NCBI GenBank assembly: GCA_007119395.1
Contig: SKPS01000240.1
Location: 1 to 5,038 of the forward strand
Direction: 5' to 3'
Source of the DNA: Lentimicrobiaceae bacterium
GTDB taxonomy: Bacteria; Bacteroidota; Bacteroidia; Bacteroidales; SKPS01
DNA: 5,038 bases
The translations under genes and the position numbers were made by a program. Below the pieces are notes generated by a model, which had not been told where the DNA came from, searched no databases, and was given only the letters and a program-made list of their open reading frames with translations. The number at the start of each line of letters is the position of its first letter. Position 1 is the stretch's first letter. Below, one piece after another: positions 1-5,038 of the stretch.

Positions 1-1756
1 CTGCCTTCTCACTTCTGTAATCAATTTGGGCGCGAAGATCGGAATTATTTAGCAAATGTAAAACTTTTTCTGCATAATCGTGATATTTCTCACTGATGGG
101 AAGGATGATAGCCTGCTCAGGTGCGAGCCATAACGGGAAATTTCCACCGCAATGTTCAATCAGCACTGCCACAAAACGCTCCATTGACCCAAAAGGTGCA
201 CGGTGAATCATCACCGGTCGATGTGGCTGGTTATCACTTCCGATGTATTCCAGGTTAAAACGTTCCGGCAGGTTGTAATCGACCTGAATGGTTCCCAACT
301 GCCACTTTCTTCCCAATGCATCCCGTACCATAAAGTCGAGCTTTGGACCATAAAACGCAGCTTCACCATACTCAATCACGGCCTTCATCCCCTTCTCCTC
401 TACGGCCTCAATAATGGCCTGCTCCGCTTTGTCCCAGTTTTCATCACTGCCAATGTACTTTTCATGGTCGGTCTTGTCACGCAGTGATATTTGGGTTTCA
501 AAATCCTCGAAATCCAGTGCCCGGAAAATATGAAGGATGATATCCATGACAGATTTGAACTCATCTTTCACCTGATCCGGAGTGCAGAAGATGTGTGCGT
601 CATCCTGCGTAAACCCTCTGACCCTAGTCAAGCCATGCAGTTCACCACTCTGTTCGTATCGATACACTGTTCCAAATTCAGCCAATCGAACCGGCAGGTC
701 TTTATATGAGTGGAATTTGTGCTTGTAGATCTCGCAATGGTGCGGACAGTTCATGGGCTTCAGCATAAACGCTTCACCCTCTTGCGGCGTGAGTACCGGT
801 CTGAATGAGTCTTCTCCGTACTTATCGTAGTGGCCCGAAGTTTTGTAGAGTTCCACATTGCCAATATGGGGTGTAATCACCGGCTGGTAACCTGCTTCCC
901 GTTGAATTTTTTTCAGAAACTGTTCAAGGCGTTCGCGCAACTGAGCACCCTTGGGCAACCACAATGGGAGTCCTTGCCCCACTTTCTGCGAGAAGGTAAA
1001 GAGCTCAAGTTCACGCCCCAGTTTTCGGTGATCACGCTTTTTCGCTTCTTCCAGCAAATGCAGGTACTCTGTAAGCTCTTTCTGCTTTGGAAAGGAGATG
1101 CCGTAGAGGCGGGTAAGCTGCTTCCTCTTTTCGTCACCACGCCAGTAAGCTCCTGCCACACTGAGTATCTTCACCGCCTTAATGGGTGATGTGTCTACCA
1201 AATGAGGGCCACGACACAGGTCAACAAAATGACCCGATTCATACAGGGTGATTTCACCATCATTCAACTCACTGATCAGCTCCAGCTTGTATTCGTCGCC
1301 TTTGGCACCATAGAAAGCTTCAGCCTCTTTTTTGGATACTTCTTTGCGTAGAAAAGTTTGTTTTTGCCTGGCCAGTTCAAGCATTTTGGCTTCAATCTTA
1401 GGGAAGTCTTCCGGAGTAATCACTGTATCGTTCAGGTCGATATCATAATAGAAACCATTTTCAATATCTGGTCCTATGCCAAATTTGGCACCTGGATAGA
1501 GTGCTTCGACGGCTTCTGCCATAAGGTGTGCCGACGAGTGCCACATAGTGGCTTTCCCTTCGGGATCGTTCCATGTAAGCAGTTGTACGCGGGCGTTGTG
1601 ATCAATTTTTCTATCAGCATCCCACACTTCGTCATCAACCTTAGCGGCCAACACATTGCGTGCTAATCCTTCGCTGATCGAGCGTGCGATCTCCATACCG
1701 GATACAGGCTCCGGGAACTCCTTTTGGGTGTTGTCGGGCAGTGTGATTTGAATCAT
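1..1756 (-). CDS. thrS: Threonyl-tRNA synthetase (ThrRS), 3' end cut by the window edge
   Basis: This cytoplasmic class II aminoacyl-tRNA synthetase charges tRNA-Thr with threonine and edits mischarged Ser-tRNA-Thr. The frame is open from ATG at 1756 to the left edge, giving 585 residues. The family usually has about 640-650, so roughly 60 C-terminal residues are outside the window. Domains in order: an N-terminal TGS domain (about 1-61); an editing domain with H73 and H77 in HSSAH and C181 and H185 in CRGPH; a class II catalytic core from about 250; and the start of the anticodon-binding domain, with DLRAQIDYRSEKA at the cut end. Residues matching the catalytic zinc ligands are C337 (MNCPHH), H388 (DDAHIFC) and H518 (IHRAPFGS). 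Motif 2 is visible as RYEQSGELHGLTRVRGF and motif 3 as HRPVMIHRAPFGSMERF. No key residue is missing. The start is supported by a promoter about 25 bases upstream and by the TGS domain beginning at once. The gene lies 75 bases downstream of the nfeD-like gene on the same strand. In many bacteria infC, rpmI and rplT follow thrS; that side is out of view. Confidence 0.98.
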   Translation of the reverse strand, partial: MIQITLPDNTQKEFPEPVSGMEIARSISEGLARNVLAAKVDDEVWDADRKIDHNARVQLLTWNDPEGKATMWHSSAHLMAEAVEALYPGAKFGIGPDIENGFYYDIDLNDTVITPEDFPKIEAKMLELARQKQTFLRKEVSKKEAEAFYGAKGDEYKLELISELNDGEITLYESGHFVDLCRGPHLVDTSPIKAVKILSVAGAYWRGDEKRKQLTRLYGISFPKQKELTEYLHLLEEAKKRDHRKLGRELELFTFSQKVGQGLPLWLPKGAQLRERLEQFLKKIQREAGYQPVITPHIGNVELYKTSGHYDKYGEDSFRPVLTPQEGEAFMLKPMNCPHHCEIYKHKFHSYKDLPVRLAEFGTVYRYEQSGELHGLTRVRGFTQDDAHIFCTPDQVKDEFKSVMDIILHIFRALDFEDFETQISLRDKTDHEKYIGSDENWDKAEQAIIEAVEEKGMKAVIEYGEAAFYGPKLDFMVRDALGRKWQLGTIQVDYNLPERFNLEYIGSDNQPHRPVMIHRAPFGSMERFVAVLIEHCGGNFPLWLAPEQAIILPISEKYHDYAEKVLHLLNNSDLRAQIDYRSEKA

Positions 1757-1780
1757 AAGGGTATTTTCAAAAAATAAGGT

Positions 1781-1789
1781 GCAAAATTA
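1781..1789 (-). promoter_or_regulatory. Bacteroidota-type -7 promoter element of thrS
   Basis: The minus strand reads TAATTTTGC, an exact match to the Bacteroidota -7 consensus TAnnTTTG followed by C. It ends 24 bases before the thrS ATG, which implies a short leader of about 20 bases. A possible weak -33 element, TTTA (1807-1810), lies 17 bases upstream; the consensus would be TTTG or TTG. No Shine-Dalgarno sequence is visible in the A/T-rich leader, as is usual in this phylum. The site indicates that thrS can be transcribed independently of the upstream nfeD-like gene. The functional call is inferred from the motif and its position. Confidence 0.7.
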
Positions 1790-1831
1790 CACTAAATTTC
1801 GTAAGCTAAACAGAATCGTGCAGGTTTTTGT

Positions 1832-3214
1832 TTACGCTTTTCTTACGATAAGTTGTGTATTGATATAGCCTGTAACGGTCACCTGTTCACCTTTGTTGAT
1901 GTATCCTGTTTCGGCGGCGGCATCATAGGTCATTTCATTGATTTCGATTTTACCTACCGGCCTGAGCATGGTCACAGCCACTCCCTGTTGTCCGATCATC
2001 GATTTCATTCCAGCATCTATTATGGTATAACCCAGTTCAGCTTTTTGTTCGGCATCGAGGGCCAGTTGTCCGAACAGGCGTGTTTGGTGGCCAAACACAT
2101 TAACGGTGATGAAATATGAGCTGATGAGGGATAGGAATATGGCTGTAAAAACGATAGAGAATGCGACAAGTATGGAGTGAGCATGCACTCCGGAAAAATC
2201 GAACCGTACATTATCGACCATTGCGAGCGCCAATCCGGTAACCACCAGGGTAATACCCGACACTCCGGCCACCCCGAATCCGGGCAGCGCAAAGATTTCC
2301 ACGGCGATCAGAATAATACCTATAATAAAGAGGAGTATTTCCCAGTGTTCGGCAAGCCCTTCAAGGTAGAGGGGTGCGAAATAGAGCACAGCGCCTGTTA
2401 TGGCGGCCGCCAGCGGGAATCCGATACCCGGTGTTTGCATTTCGAAATAGATACCACCCACGATCAACATGATCAGCAATCCGCTGATCATGGGTCTCAC
2501 CAGAAACCCGATAATTCTGTCAAGGGTTGTAAGTCGCTGGTTGATGAGTATATATTCCTGAAATCCGTAGAGTTCTATTACCTCTTCAACCGTTTCGGCT
2601 ACGCCATCGCAGAAGCCGTGTAGAACGGCTTCCGAAGTGGTGAAAGTGAGTACTTTACCTGAATCAATCACACCATCGATGTGGATATCCGGGTCAACCA
2701 TTGCTTCTGCGATATTGGGGTCTCTCCCTTTGGCTTCGGCAGTGGAGCGCATAGAGGAGCGCATGTATGACTGGTATTTATCGGGGAGCGCCTGCGCGTC
2801 TTGGGTAACCACTGTGGCGGCACCGATCCGGGCACCCCTGCGCATATAGATGCTGTCGGATGCAATGGATATCCAGGCACCGGCAGACGCCGCATTGTTG
2901 TCGATGAACACCACAACAGGTATGGTGGAGTTCATGATCTTGGTGCTGATGCTGTCGGCCGTTATCACCATTCCACCATAAGTATTCATATGAATCAGAA
3001 TCAAATCGGCATTCATCTCTTCTGCCTCTTCAAAAGCTTTCTGGGTACGCAGCCACACCGGTGGAGCAATTTCCTCCTTGATATCAAAACGGTATACCAC
3101 CTTCTGCCCCGCCGTGATTTGTGCCTCCAGAAGAGATGCACTGCACAGCACAATACACAGCAACATAAACACCCCGACGAAACTACGGAACCTTAACAAC
3201 TTGTGATTGCTCAT
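1832..3214 (-). CDS. Long-form NfeD membrane-bound serine protease (ClpP class)
   Basis: This is a 460-residue membrane protein of the long NfeD (NfeD1b, archaeal PH1510-like) family. Such proteins couple an extracytoplasmic ClpP-class protease domain to a membrane domain and a C-terminal OB-like domain. They are generally linked to SPFH/flotillin or stomatin partners in membrane quality control. Seen in the sequence: a signal peptide (about 1-32, hydrophobic 12-29, possible cleavage after LEAQ); a protease domain (about 35-215) with the nucleophile motif AASAGA, Ser110; about five hydrophobic segments (about 240-260, 265-288, 291-312, 313-333 and 346-369); and an NfeD C-terminal domain (about 404-458) containing GVAVTMLRPVGK. 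By hand alignment to PH1510 the general-base Lys position is Arg156, which is unusual. I chose ATG 3214 over in-frame ATG 3271 because the upstream codon precedes the promoter's -7 box and would add 19 residues before the signal peptide. No SPFH/floA gene is adjacent in view; thrS follows directly with no visible terminator between them. Substrate and partner are unknown. Confidence 0.92.
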   Translation of the reverse strand: MSNHKLLRFRSFVGVFMLLCIVLCSASLLEAQITAGQKVVYRFDIKEEIAPPVWLRTQKAFEEAEEMNADLILIHMNTYGGMVITADSISTKIMNSTIPVVVFIDNNAASAGAWISIASDSIYMRRGARIGAATVVTQDAQALPDKYQSYMRSSMRSTAEAKGRDPNIAEAMVDPDIHIDGVIDSGKVLTFTTSEAVLHGFCDGVAETVEEVIELYGFQEYILINQRLTTLDRIIGFLVRPMISGLLIMLIVGGIYFEMQTPGIGFPLAAAITGAVLYFAPLYLEGLAEHWEILLFIIGIILIAVEIFALPGFGVAGVSGITLVVTGLALAMVDNVRFDFSGVHAHSILVAFSIVFTAIFLSLISSYFITVNVFGHQTRLFGQLALDAEQKAELGYTIIDAGMKSMIGQQGVAVTMLRPVGKIEINEMTYDAAAETGYINKGEQVTVTGYINTQLIVRKA

Positions 3215-3253
3215 ATATCCCTGTTTGAAAAATAATCTATCAAAACGTTGGGT

Positions 3254-3261
3254 CAAAGATA
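3254..3261 (-). promoter_or_regulatory. Bacteroidota-type -7 promoter element of the nfeD-like gene
   Basis: The minus strand reads TATCTTTG, matching TAnnTTTG. It lies 39 bases before ATG 3214, so a transcript would begin at about 3248 with a leader of roughly 35 bases. The only obvious TTTG upstream (3277-3280) is 15 bases away, a little short for a canonical -33 element, and it belongs to the T-tract of the preceding terminator. The site decides the start codon, because ATG 3271 would lie upstream of the transcript. Confidence 0.65.
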
Positions 3262-3274
3262 CAACATCCATCCT

Positions 3275-3319
3275 AACAAAAAACAGAGGGCTGCTGCAGA
3301 TCTACTGCAACAGCCCTCT
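3275..3319 (-). terminator. Rho-independent terminator of the small acidic lipoprotein gene
   Basis: On the minus strand, a 15-bp stem pairs 3319-3305 (AGAGGGCTGTTGCAG) with 3299-3285 (CTGCAGCAGCCCTCT), with a 5-base loop. It is fully paired if one G·U wobble is allowed. On the plus strand the same position is a C·A mismatch, which favours minus-strand function. The stem is followed by GTTTTTTGTT (3284-3275). It begins 23 bases after the lipoprotein stop codon and ends just before the nfeD promoter, insulating the two genes. Confidence 0.88.
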
Positions 3320-3341
3320 ATCTGTTCAATAAAACAGCCGA

Positions 3342-3635
3342 TTAGTTTTCACCACGGGTTCCACCACCCCTTCTTTTGGGAGCAGTCTCCTGAACCTCTT
3401 CAATCACCTCTTCCACTTTCTGCTGAACGGCCGGCTTCCTCTGCTGAGGAGCTGTTTCTACAACCGGATCTTCAACAATCTCTTCAGCTGGCTCTTCAAT
3501 GTACATTTCATCATGCTCTTCAGCCATCTCCATCTCGTCATCAATGATCTCTTGCTCTTCATCTGTCTGACCGCCACAGGCTGCCAATCCGATGATGAAA
3601 CCCATCATAACCAATACAGATAGAATCTTTTTCAT
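3342..3635 (-). CDS. Small, highly acidic lipoprotein of unknown function
   Basis: This predicted 97-residue lipoprotein belongs to no family I recognise. The N-terminus is a lipoprotein signal peptide (MKK, hydrophobic 4-18, lipobox LAAC with Cys20), so the mature form would be about 78 residues anchored in the envelope. Residues 21-60 hold about 19 Asp/Glu and no Lys or Arg. The later part is rich in Glu, Val, Pro and Gln, with two similar units, ETAPQQRKP (60-68) and ETAPKRRGG (83-91). The end is a basic, Gly-rich tail, KRRGGGTRGEN. The mature protein is probably disordered or extended. Acidic residues after the Cys resemble the surface-export signals of Bacteroidota lipoproteins, but surface exposure is inferred. 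ATG 3635 is chosen because it opens the signal peptide; the in-frame ATG at 3674 lies inside the promoter -7 box. The gene has its own promoter and terminator, so it appears to be a single-gene unit. Confidence 0.82.
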   Translation of the reverse strand: MKKILSVLVMMGFIIGLAACGGQTDEEQEIIDDEMEMAEEHDEMYIEEPAEEIVEDPVVETAPQQRKPAVQQKVEEVIEEVQETAPKRRGGGTRGEN

Positions 3636-3670
3636 AATCAATAATACTTTTTGGTTAATAATTAATTGCT

Positions 3671-3679
3671 GCAAATATA
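3671..3679 (-). promoter_or_regulatory. Bacteroidota-type -7 promoter element of the small acidic lipoprotein gene
   Basis: The minus strand reads TATATTTGC, an exact TAnnTTTG match plus C. It ends 35 bases before ATG 3635. I see no convincing -33 TTG at the usual distance. The element overlaps the upstream in-frame ATG at 3674, which rules out that codon as the start if this promoter is used. It lies 44 bases from the -7 element of the divergent lipoprotein gene. Confidence 0.7.
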
Positions 3680-3723
3680 CAACAATTTTTTCTCGTTCGT
3701 GTTATACTGCTCAGATAATTTTT

Positions 3724-3732
3724 TACTTTTGC
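3724..3732 (+). promoter_or_regulatory. Bacteroidota-type -7 promoter element of the DUF5011-like lipoprotein gene
   Basis: The plus strand reads TACTTTTGC, matching TAnnTTTG plus C, 56 bases before ATG 3789. A transcript would begin at about 3738 and carry an A/T-rich leader of about 50 bases with no Shine-Dalgarno sequence. The -33 element is not obvious. Together with 3671-3679 it forms a divergent promoter pair that could share regulation, though I see no operator-like repeat between them. Confidence 0.68.
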
Positions 3733-3788
3733 AAATTCAAACACGCAATTTTCTAGTTATTTATAATCAACCCAAAAACCTAAAAAGT

Positions 3789-4460
3789 ATGAAAAAACTT
3801 AAATTTGTTTTAATGGCTGTTGTGGCCACGATGCTTGTGTTCAGTGCATGTGAAACTGAAGACCTTGATGCCCCTGAAATCACTCTGTTTGGCGACCAGG
3901 TGATGAATCTTGTTTTGAACGTTGACACCTGGGCTGAACCCGGTTTTGAAGCAATCGACGAGCAGGATGGCGACTTGACAAGCAATGTGATTATTACAGG
4001 CGACTCGGTGGATGTTACCCGAATCGGTGTATATGAGATCACCTACAGTGTTTCCGACAAAGCAGGGAACCAAACCAGTAAAAAGCGTACTGTGAACGTA
4101 ATTGTAGACCAAGACACTTACGTGGGCAGCTGGGCCGTTACTGAAGAGATTACAGGTGACAACCCCGAACCGGTATGGAACTATACTGCAACCGTTGCCA
4201 AGTCAGGCGTGGATCCCAACACCATTCTGGTGACCAATTTCGGCGGTTACGCTGCCACTTTTACCGCAACCGTTGAATTTGACAAGTTTGGTAATTTCAC
4301 CATCCCCAACCAGCCCCTTACAGGCAGTGGTTTTTACGGAACAATGGAGGGTGAAGGAACTACAGCTGAGGATGGCTATACACTGCATATCATCTATGAC
4401 GTTGAATATGCAGATGGTGACAAAGACAGGGGTGAAGGTACCTGGGTCAAAAACAAATAG
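3789..4460 (+). CDS. Lipoprotein with DUF5011-like Ig domain and a C-terminal beta-rich domain
   Basis: This predicted 223-residue envelope lipoprotein has an unknown specific role. The signal peptide is MKK plus a hydrophobic stretch (6-19) and the lipobox VFSAC (Cys21). It is followed by ETEDLD, an acidic run like Bacteroidota surface-export signals. Residues about 29-106 look like the DUF5011 immunoglobulin-like fold, with EPGFEAIDEQDGDLTSNV (50-67) and GVYEITYSVSDKAGN (80-94) as its typical landmarks. Such domains usually act as spacers or binding modules on surface proteins. Residues about 110-221 (from YVGSWAVTEE) alternate hydrophobic and polar residues like a beta-sandwich or calycin-type fold, but I cannot name a family. 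ATG 3789 is chosen because it opens the signal peptide. The in-frame ATG at 3666 would add 41 residues and lies upstream of the promoter. The gene is monocistronic: it has its own promoter, it diverges from the small lipoprotein gene, and a strong terminator follows. Confidence 0.88.
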   Translation: MKKLKFVLMAVVATMLVFSACETEDLDAPEITLFGDQVMNLVLNVDTWAEPGFEAIDEQDGDLTSNVIITGDSVDVTRIGVYEITYSVSDKAGNQTSKKRTVNVIVDQDTYVGSWAVTEEITGDNPEPVWNYTATVAKSGVDPNTILVTNFGGYAATFTATVEFDKFGNFTIPNQPLTGSGFYGTMEGEGTTAEDGYTLHIIYDVEYADGDKDRGEGTWVKNK

Positions 4461-4468
4461 TCACGCAC

Positions 4469-4486
4469 GGCATCGATACCGATGCC
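4469..4486. other. Small hairpin between stop codon and terminator
   Basis: GGCATCG (4469-4475) and CGATGCC (4480-4486) form a perfect 7-bp stem with an ATAC loop, starting 8 bases after the stop codon at 4460. It has no T-tract of its own. It may protect the mRNA 3' end or assist the stronger terminator that follows. The role is inferred from position only. Confidence 0.45.
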
Positions 4487-4489
4487 CCG

Positions 4490-4529
4490 AAAAAAAGCAG
4501 TCTTCGGATTCCGAAGACTGCTTTTTTTT
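4490..4529. terminator. Strong bidirectional Rho-independent terminator
   Basis: A perfect 11-bp stem, GCAGTCTTCGG (4497-4507) with CCGAAGACTGC (4511-4521), encloses a 3-base loop. It is flanked by seven A's (4490-4496) and eight T's (4522-4529). On the plus strand it ends the DUF5011-like lipoprotein transcript. On the minus strand the A-run becomes a T-run, so it can also end the transcript of the lipocalin-like gene that stops at 4722. It therefore serves two convergent genes. Confidence 0.93.
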
Positions 4530-4721
4530 ATCTGGGTGGGTTGATAAAGTTGAGTGTTAAAGCTGACTGCAGTTTCACGCTACCTTTGCCTCAATTGCCG
4601 ATGCAGAGCGCTTGGCTAAGCCTGACCCTTGAGCCAGTATGTTTGAGCAACCGGTGTTCTGAGTCTTACCAGTATGAGCCTGCTCAAAAGAGGTAAAGTG
4701 GTCCTTCAGGCGCTCGGGACG
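4530..4721. other. Unexplained intergenic stretch (192 bases)
   Basis: No coding frame with recognisable content is seen on either strand. The stretch holds a promoter-like TACCTTTGC (4581-4589, plus). It also has an 8-bp inverted repeat, TTTGAGCA (4642-4649) with TGCTCAAA (4681-4688), and two copies of CCAGTATG (4634-4641 and 4669-4676). If the bidirectional terminator is used by the minus-strand gene, this is its long 3' untranslated region. It could also be a decayed gene remnant or hold a small RNA; the sequence does not decide. Confidence 0.4.
4581..4589 (+). promoter_or_regulatory. Orphan promoter-like -7 element
   Basis: The plus strand reads TACCTTTGC, the same TAnnTTTGC pattern found before the genes in this window. 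No plus-strand gene follows within view, and no TTG lies at the usual -33 distance (the nearest, 4550-4552, is 28 bases away). It may be a chance match, a remnant, or the start of an RNA antisense to the 3' end of the lipocalin-like gene. Confidence 0.25.
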
Positions 4722-5038
4722 CTATGGCCTCTCCAGCTCGAACTTATCACCAATATAGTCTGTGTAGACAAATTTTGATCCCGACAAAGAGACGATATCC
4801 AGTATTTGGGATTGGTTCTGCTTAACCAGGACTACTTGTCGTTCATCTTCATCAAGTTTCCATGTGCCGGTATAGGGTACCGGAACATCATTAATAATCA
4901 TAAGCTCTTCAAATGTCCCATCCGCTTTATAGGTTTGCGTATGGGGAACATTAATAGGTTCATCGTTGTATTTCACAACTTTCCAATCACCGAGCAGGTC
5001 GGCACGTCTGATTTGGTTGTCTTTGTCGCAACCGGTAA
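4722..5038 (-). CDS. Lipocalin-like lipoprotein, 5' end cut by the window edge
   Basis: This is the C-terminal part of a small envelope lipoprotein resembling the lipocalin-like families common in Bacteroidota. Its ligand and role are unknown. The frame is open from the right edge to TAG at 4722. The first visible residues are Thr-Gly-Cys, the end of a lipobox, with the Cys codon at 5030-5028. Only the signal peptide is missing, and the mature protein would be 102 residues. Counting from that Cys, the landmarks are LLGDWKVVKY (12-21), YKADGTF (34-40) and YTGTWKLDEDERQVVLV (53-69), ending with FVYTDYIGDKFELERP. This alternation of a GxW opening, a DGT turn and a central TW strand is the usual lipocalin-like pattern. 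The GTG at 4976 is not the start, because it lies inside the domain and the reading frame continues upstream through the lipobox. CDKDN after the cleavage site is charged, as in exported Bacteroidota lipoproteins. Transcription probably ends at the bidirectional terminator at 4490-4529. Confidence 0.8.
   Translation of the reverse strand, partial: TGCDKDNQIRRADLLGDWKVVKYNDEPINVPHTQTYKADGTFEELMIINDVPVPYTGTWKLDEDERQVVLVKQNQSQILDIVSLSGSKFVYTDYIGDKFELERP

Noticed and set aside
203..1666. Plus-strand open frames at 203-487, 491-709, 830-1189 and 1358-1666, and minus frames 913-1161 and 1474-1656
   Set aside because: All are inside thrS, whose frame is continuous and carries every expected ThrRS motif. 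None has its own recognisable content or promoter.
1757..1831. Attenuator or T-box-like leader before thrS
   Set aside because: Only 75 bases separate nfeD from thrS and the promoter leaves a leader of about 20 bases. No hairpin, T-box motif or tRNA-like operator is visible.
2177..2623. Plus-strand open frame of 148 codons inside the nfeD-like gene
   Set aside because: It lies wholly antisense to a well-supported gene and has a His/Asp/Gln-rich composition with no domain. It is a shadow frame; the same holds for 2801-3196, 1853-2119 and 2637-2849 (plus) and for 2020-2292 and 2668-2916 (minus).
3248..3547. Plus-strand 99-codon frame opposite the small lipoprotein gene
   Set aside because: It runs across the minus-strand terminator and the lipoprotein gene, is Gln/Pro/Ser-rich as expected from the antisense of Glu-rich codons, and has no promoter or start context.
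3767..4388. Minus-strand frames opposite the DUF5011-like lipoprotein (3767-4042, 3810-4112, 4203-4388), and plus frame 4273-4560
   Set aside because: They overlap a gene with a clear signal peptide and domain. The plus frame 4273-4560 is a shifted shadow that runs through the terminator.
4590..4640. tRNA-like or CRISPR-like structure in the intergenic region
   Set aside because: There is no cloverleaf with T-loop sequence and no regularly spaced direct repeats. The short palindrome around GGCTAAGCC is too small to mean anything on its own.
4722..4976. GTG at 4976 as the start of the lipocalin-like protein
   Set aside because: The same frame stays open to the right edge and encodes a lipobox Cys and the LLGDW opening of the domain, so the true start is beyond the window.

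Overview
The window looks like an ordinary chromosomal segment of a Bacteroidota bacterium. Four genes or transcription units are preceded by close matches to the phylum-specific -7 element TAnnTTTG, usually followed by C. There are no clear Shine-Dalgarno sequences. Three predicted lipoproteins have acidic residues soon after the lipobox Cys, and one of them carries a DUF5011-like Ig domain, which is characteristic of this phylum. I do not attempt genus-level placement.

Layout, left to right. 1-1756, minus strand: thrS (threonyl-tRNA synthetase), complete at its N-terminus and cut by the left edge before its C-terminal end. 1832-3214, minus strand: a long-form NfeD protein (signal peptide, ClpP-class serine protease domain, membrane domain, C-terminal OB-like domain). 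It may read through into thrS, which also has its own promoter at about 1781-1789. 3275-3319: a minus-strand terminator that abuts the nfeD promoter. 3342-3635, minus strand: a 97-aa, very acidic small lipoprotein. 3636-3788: a divergent intergenic region with two back-to-back TAnnTTTGC elements. 3789-4460, plus strand: a 223-aa lipoprotein with an N-terminal DUF5011-like domain and an unrecognised beta-rich C-terminal domain. 4461-4721: a small hairpin, a strong bidirectional terminator and about 190 bases of unexplained sequence. 4722-5038, minus strand: a lipocalin-like lipoprotein whose start lies beyond the right edge.

Functionally, thrS is core translation machinery and the NfeD protein is probably involved in membrane protein quality control or membrane organisation. 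The remaining three genes are cell-envelope lipoproteins of unknown role. The promoters and terminators suggest that they are mostly separate transcription units rather than one pathway. I find no mobile element, CRISPR array, RNA gene or defence system, and nothing that amounts to a clearly new biological system. The most useful second-look points are three start-codon corrections forced by promoter positions, an apparent Lys-to-Arg change at the expected catalytic position of the NfeD protease, the small acidic lipoprotein, and an orphan promoter-like site near 4581.
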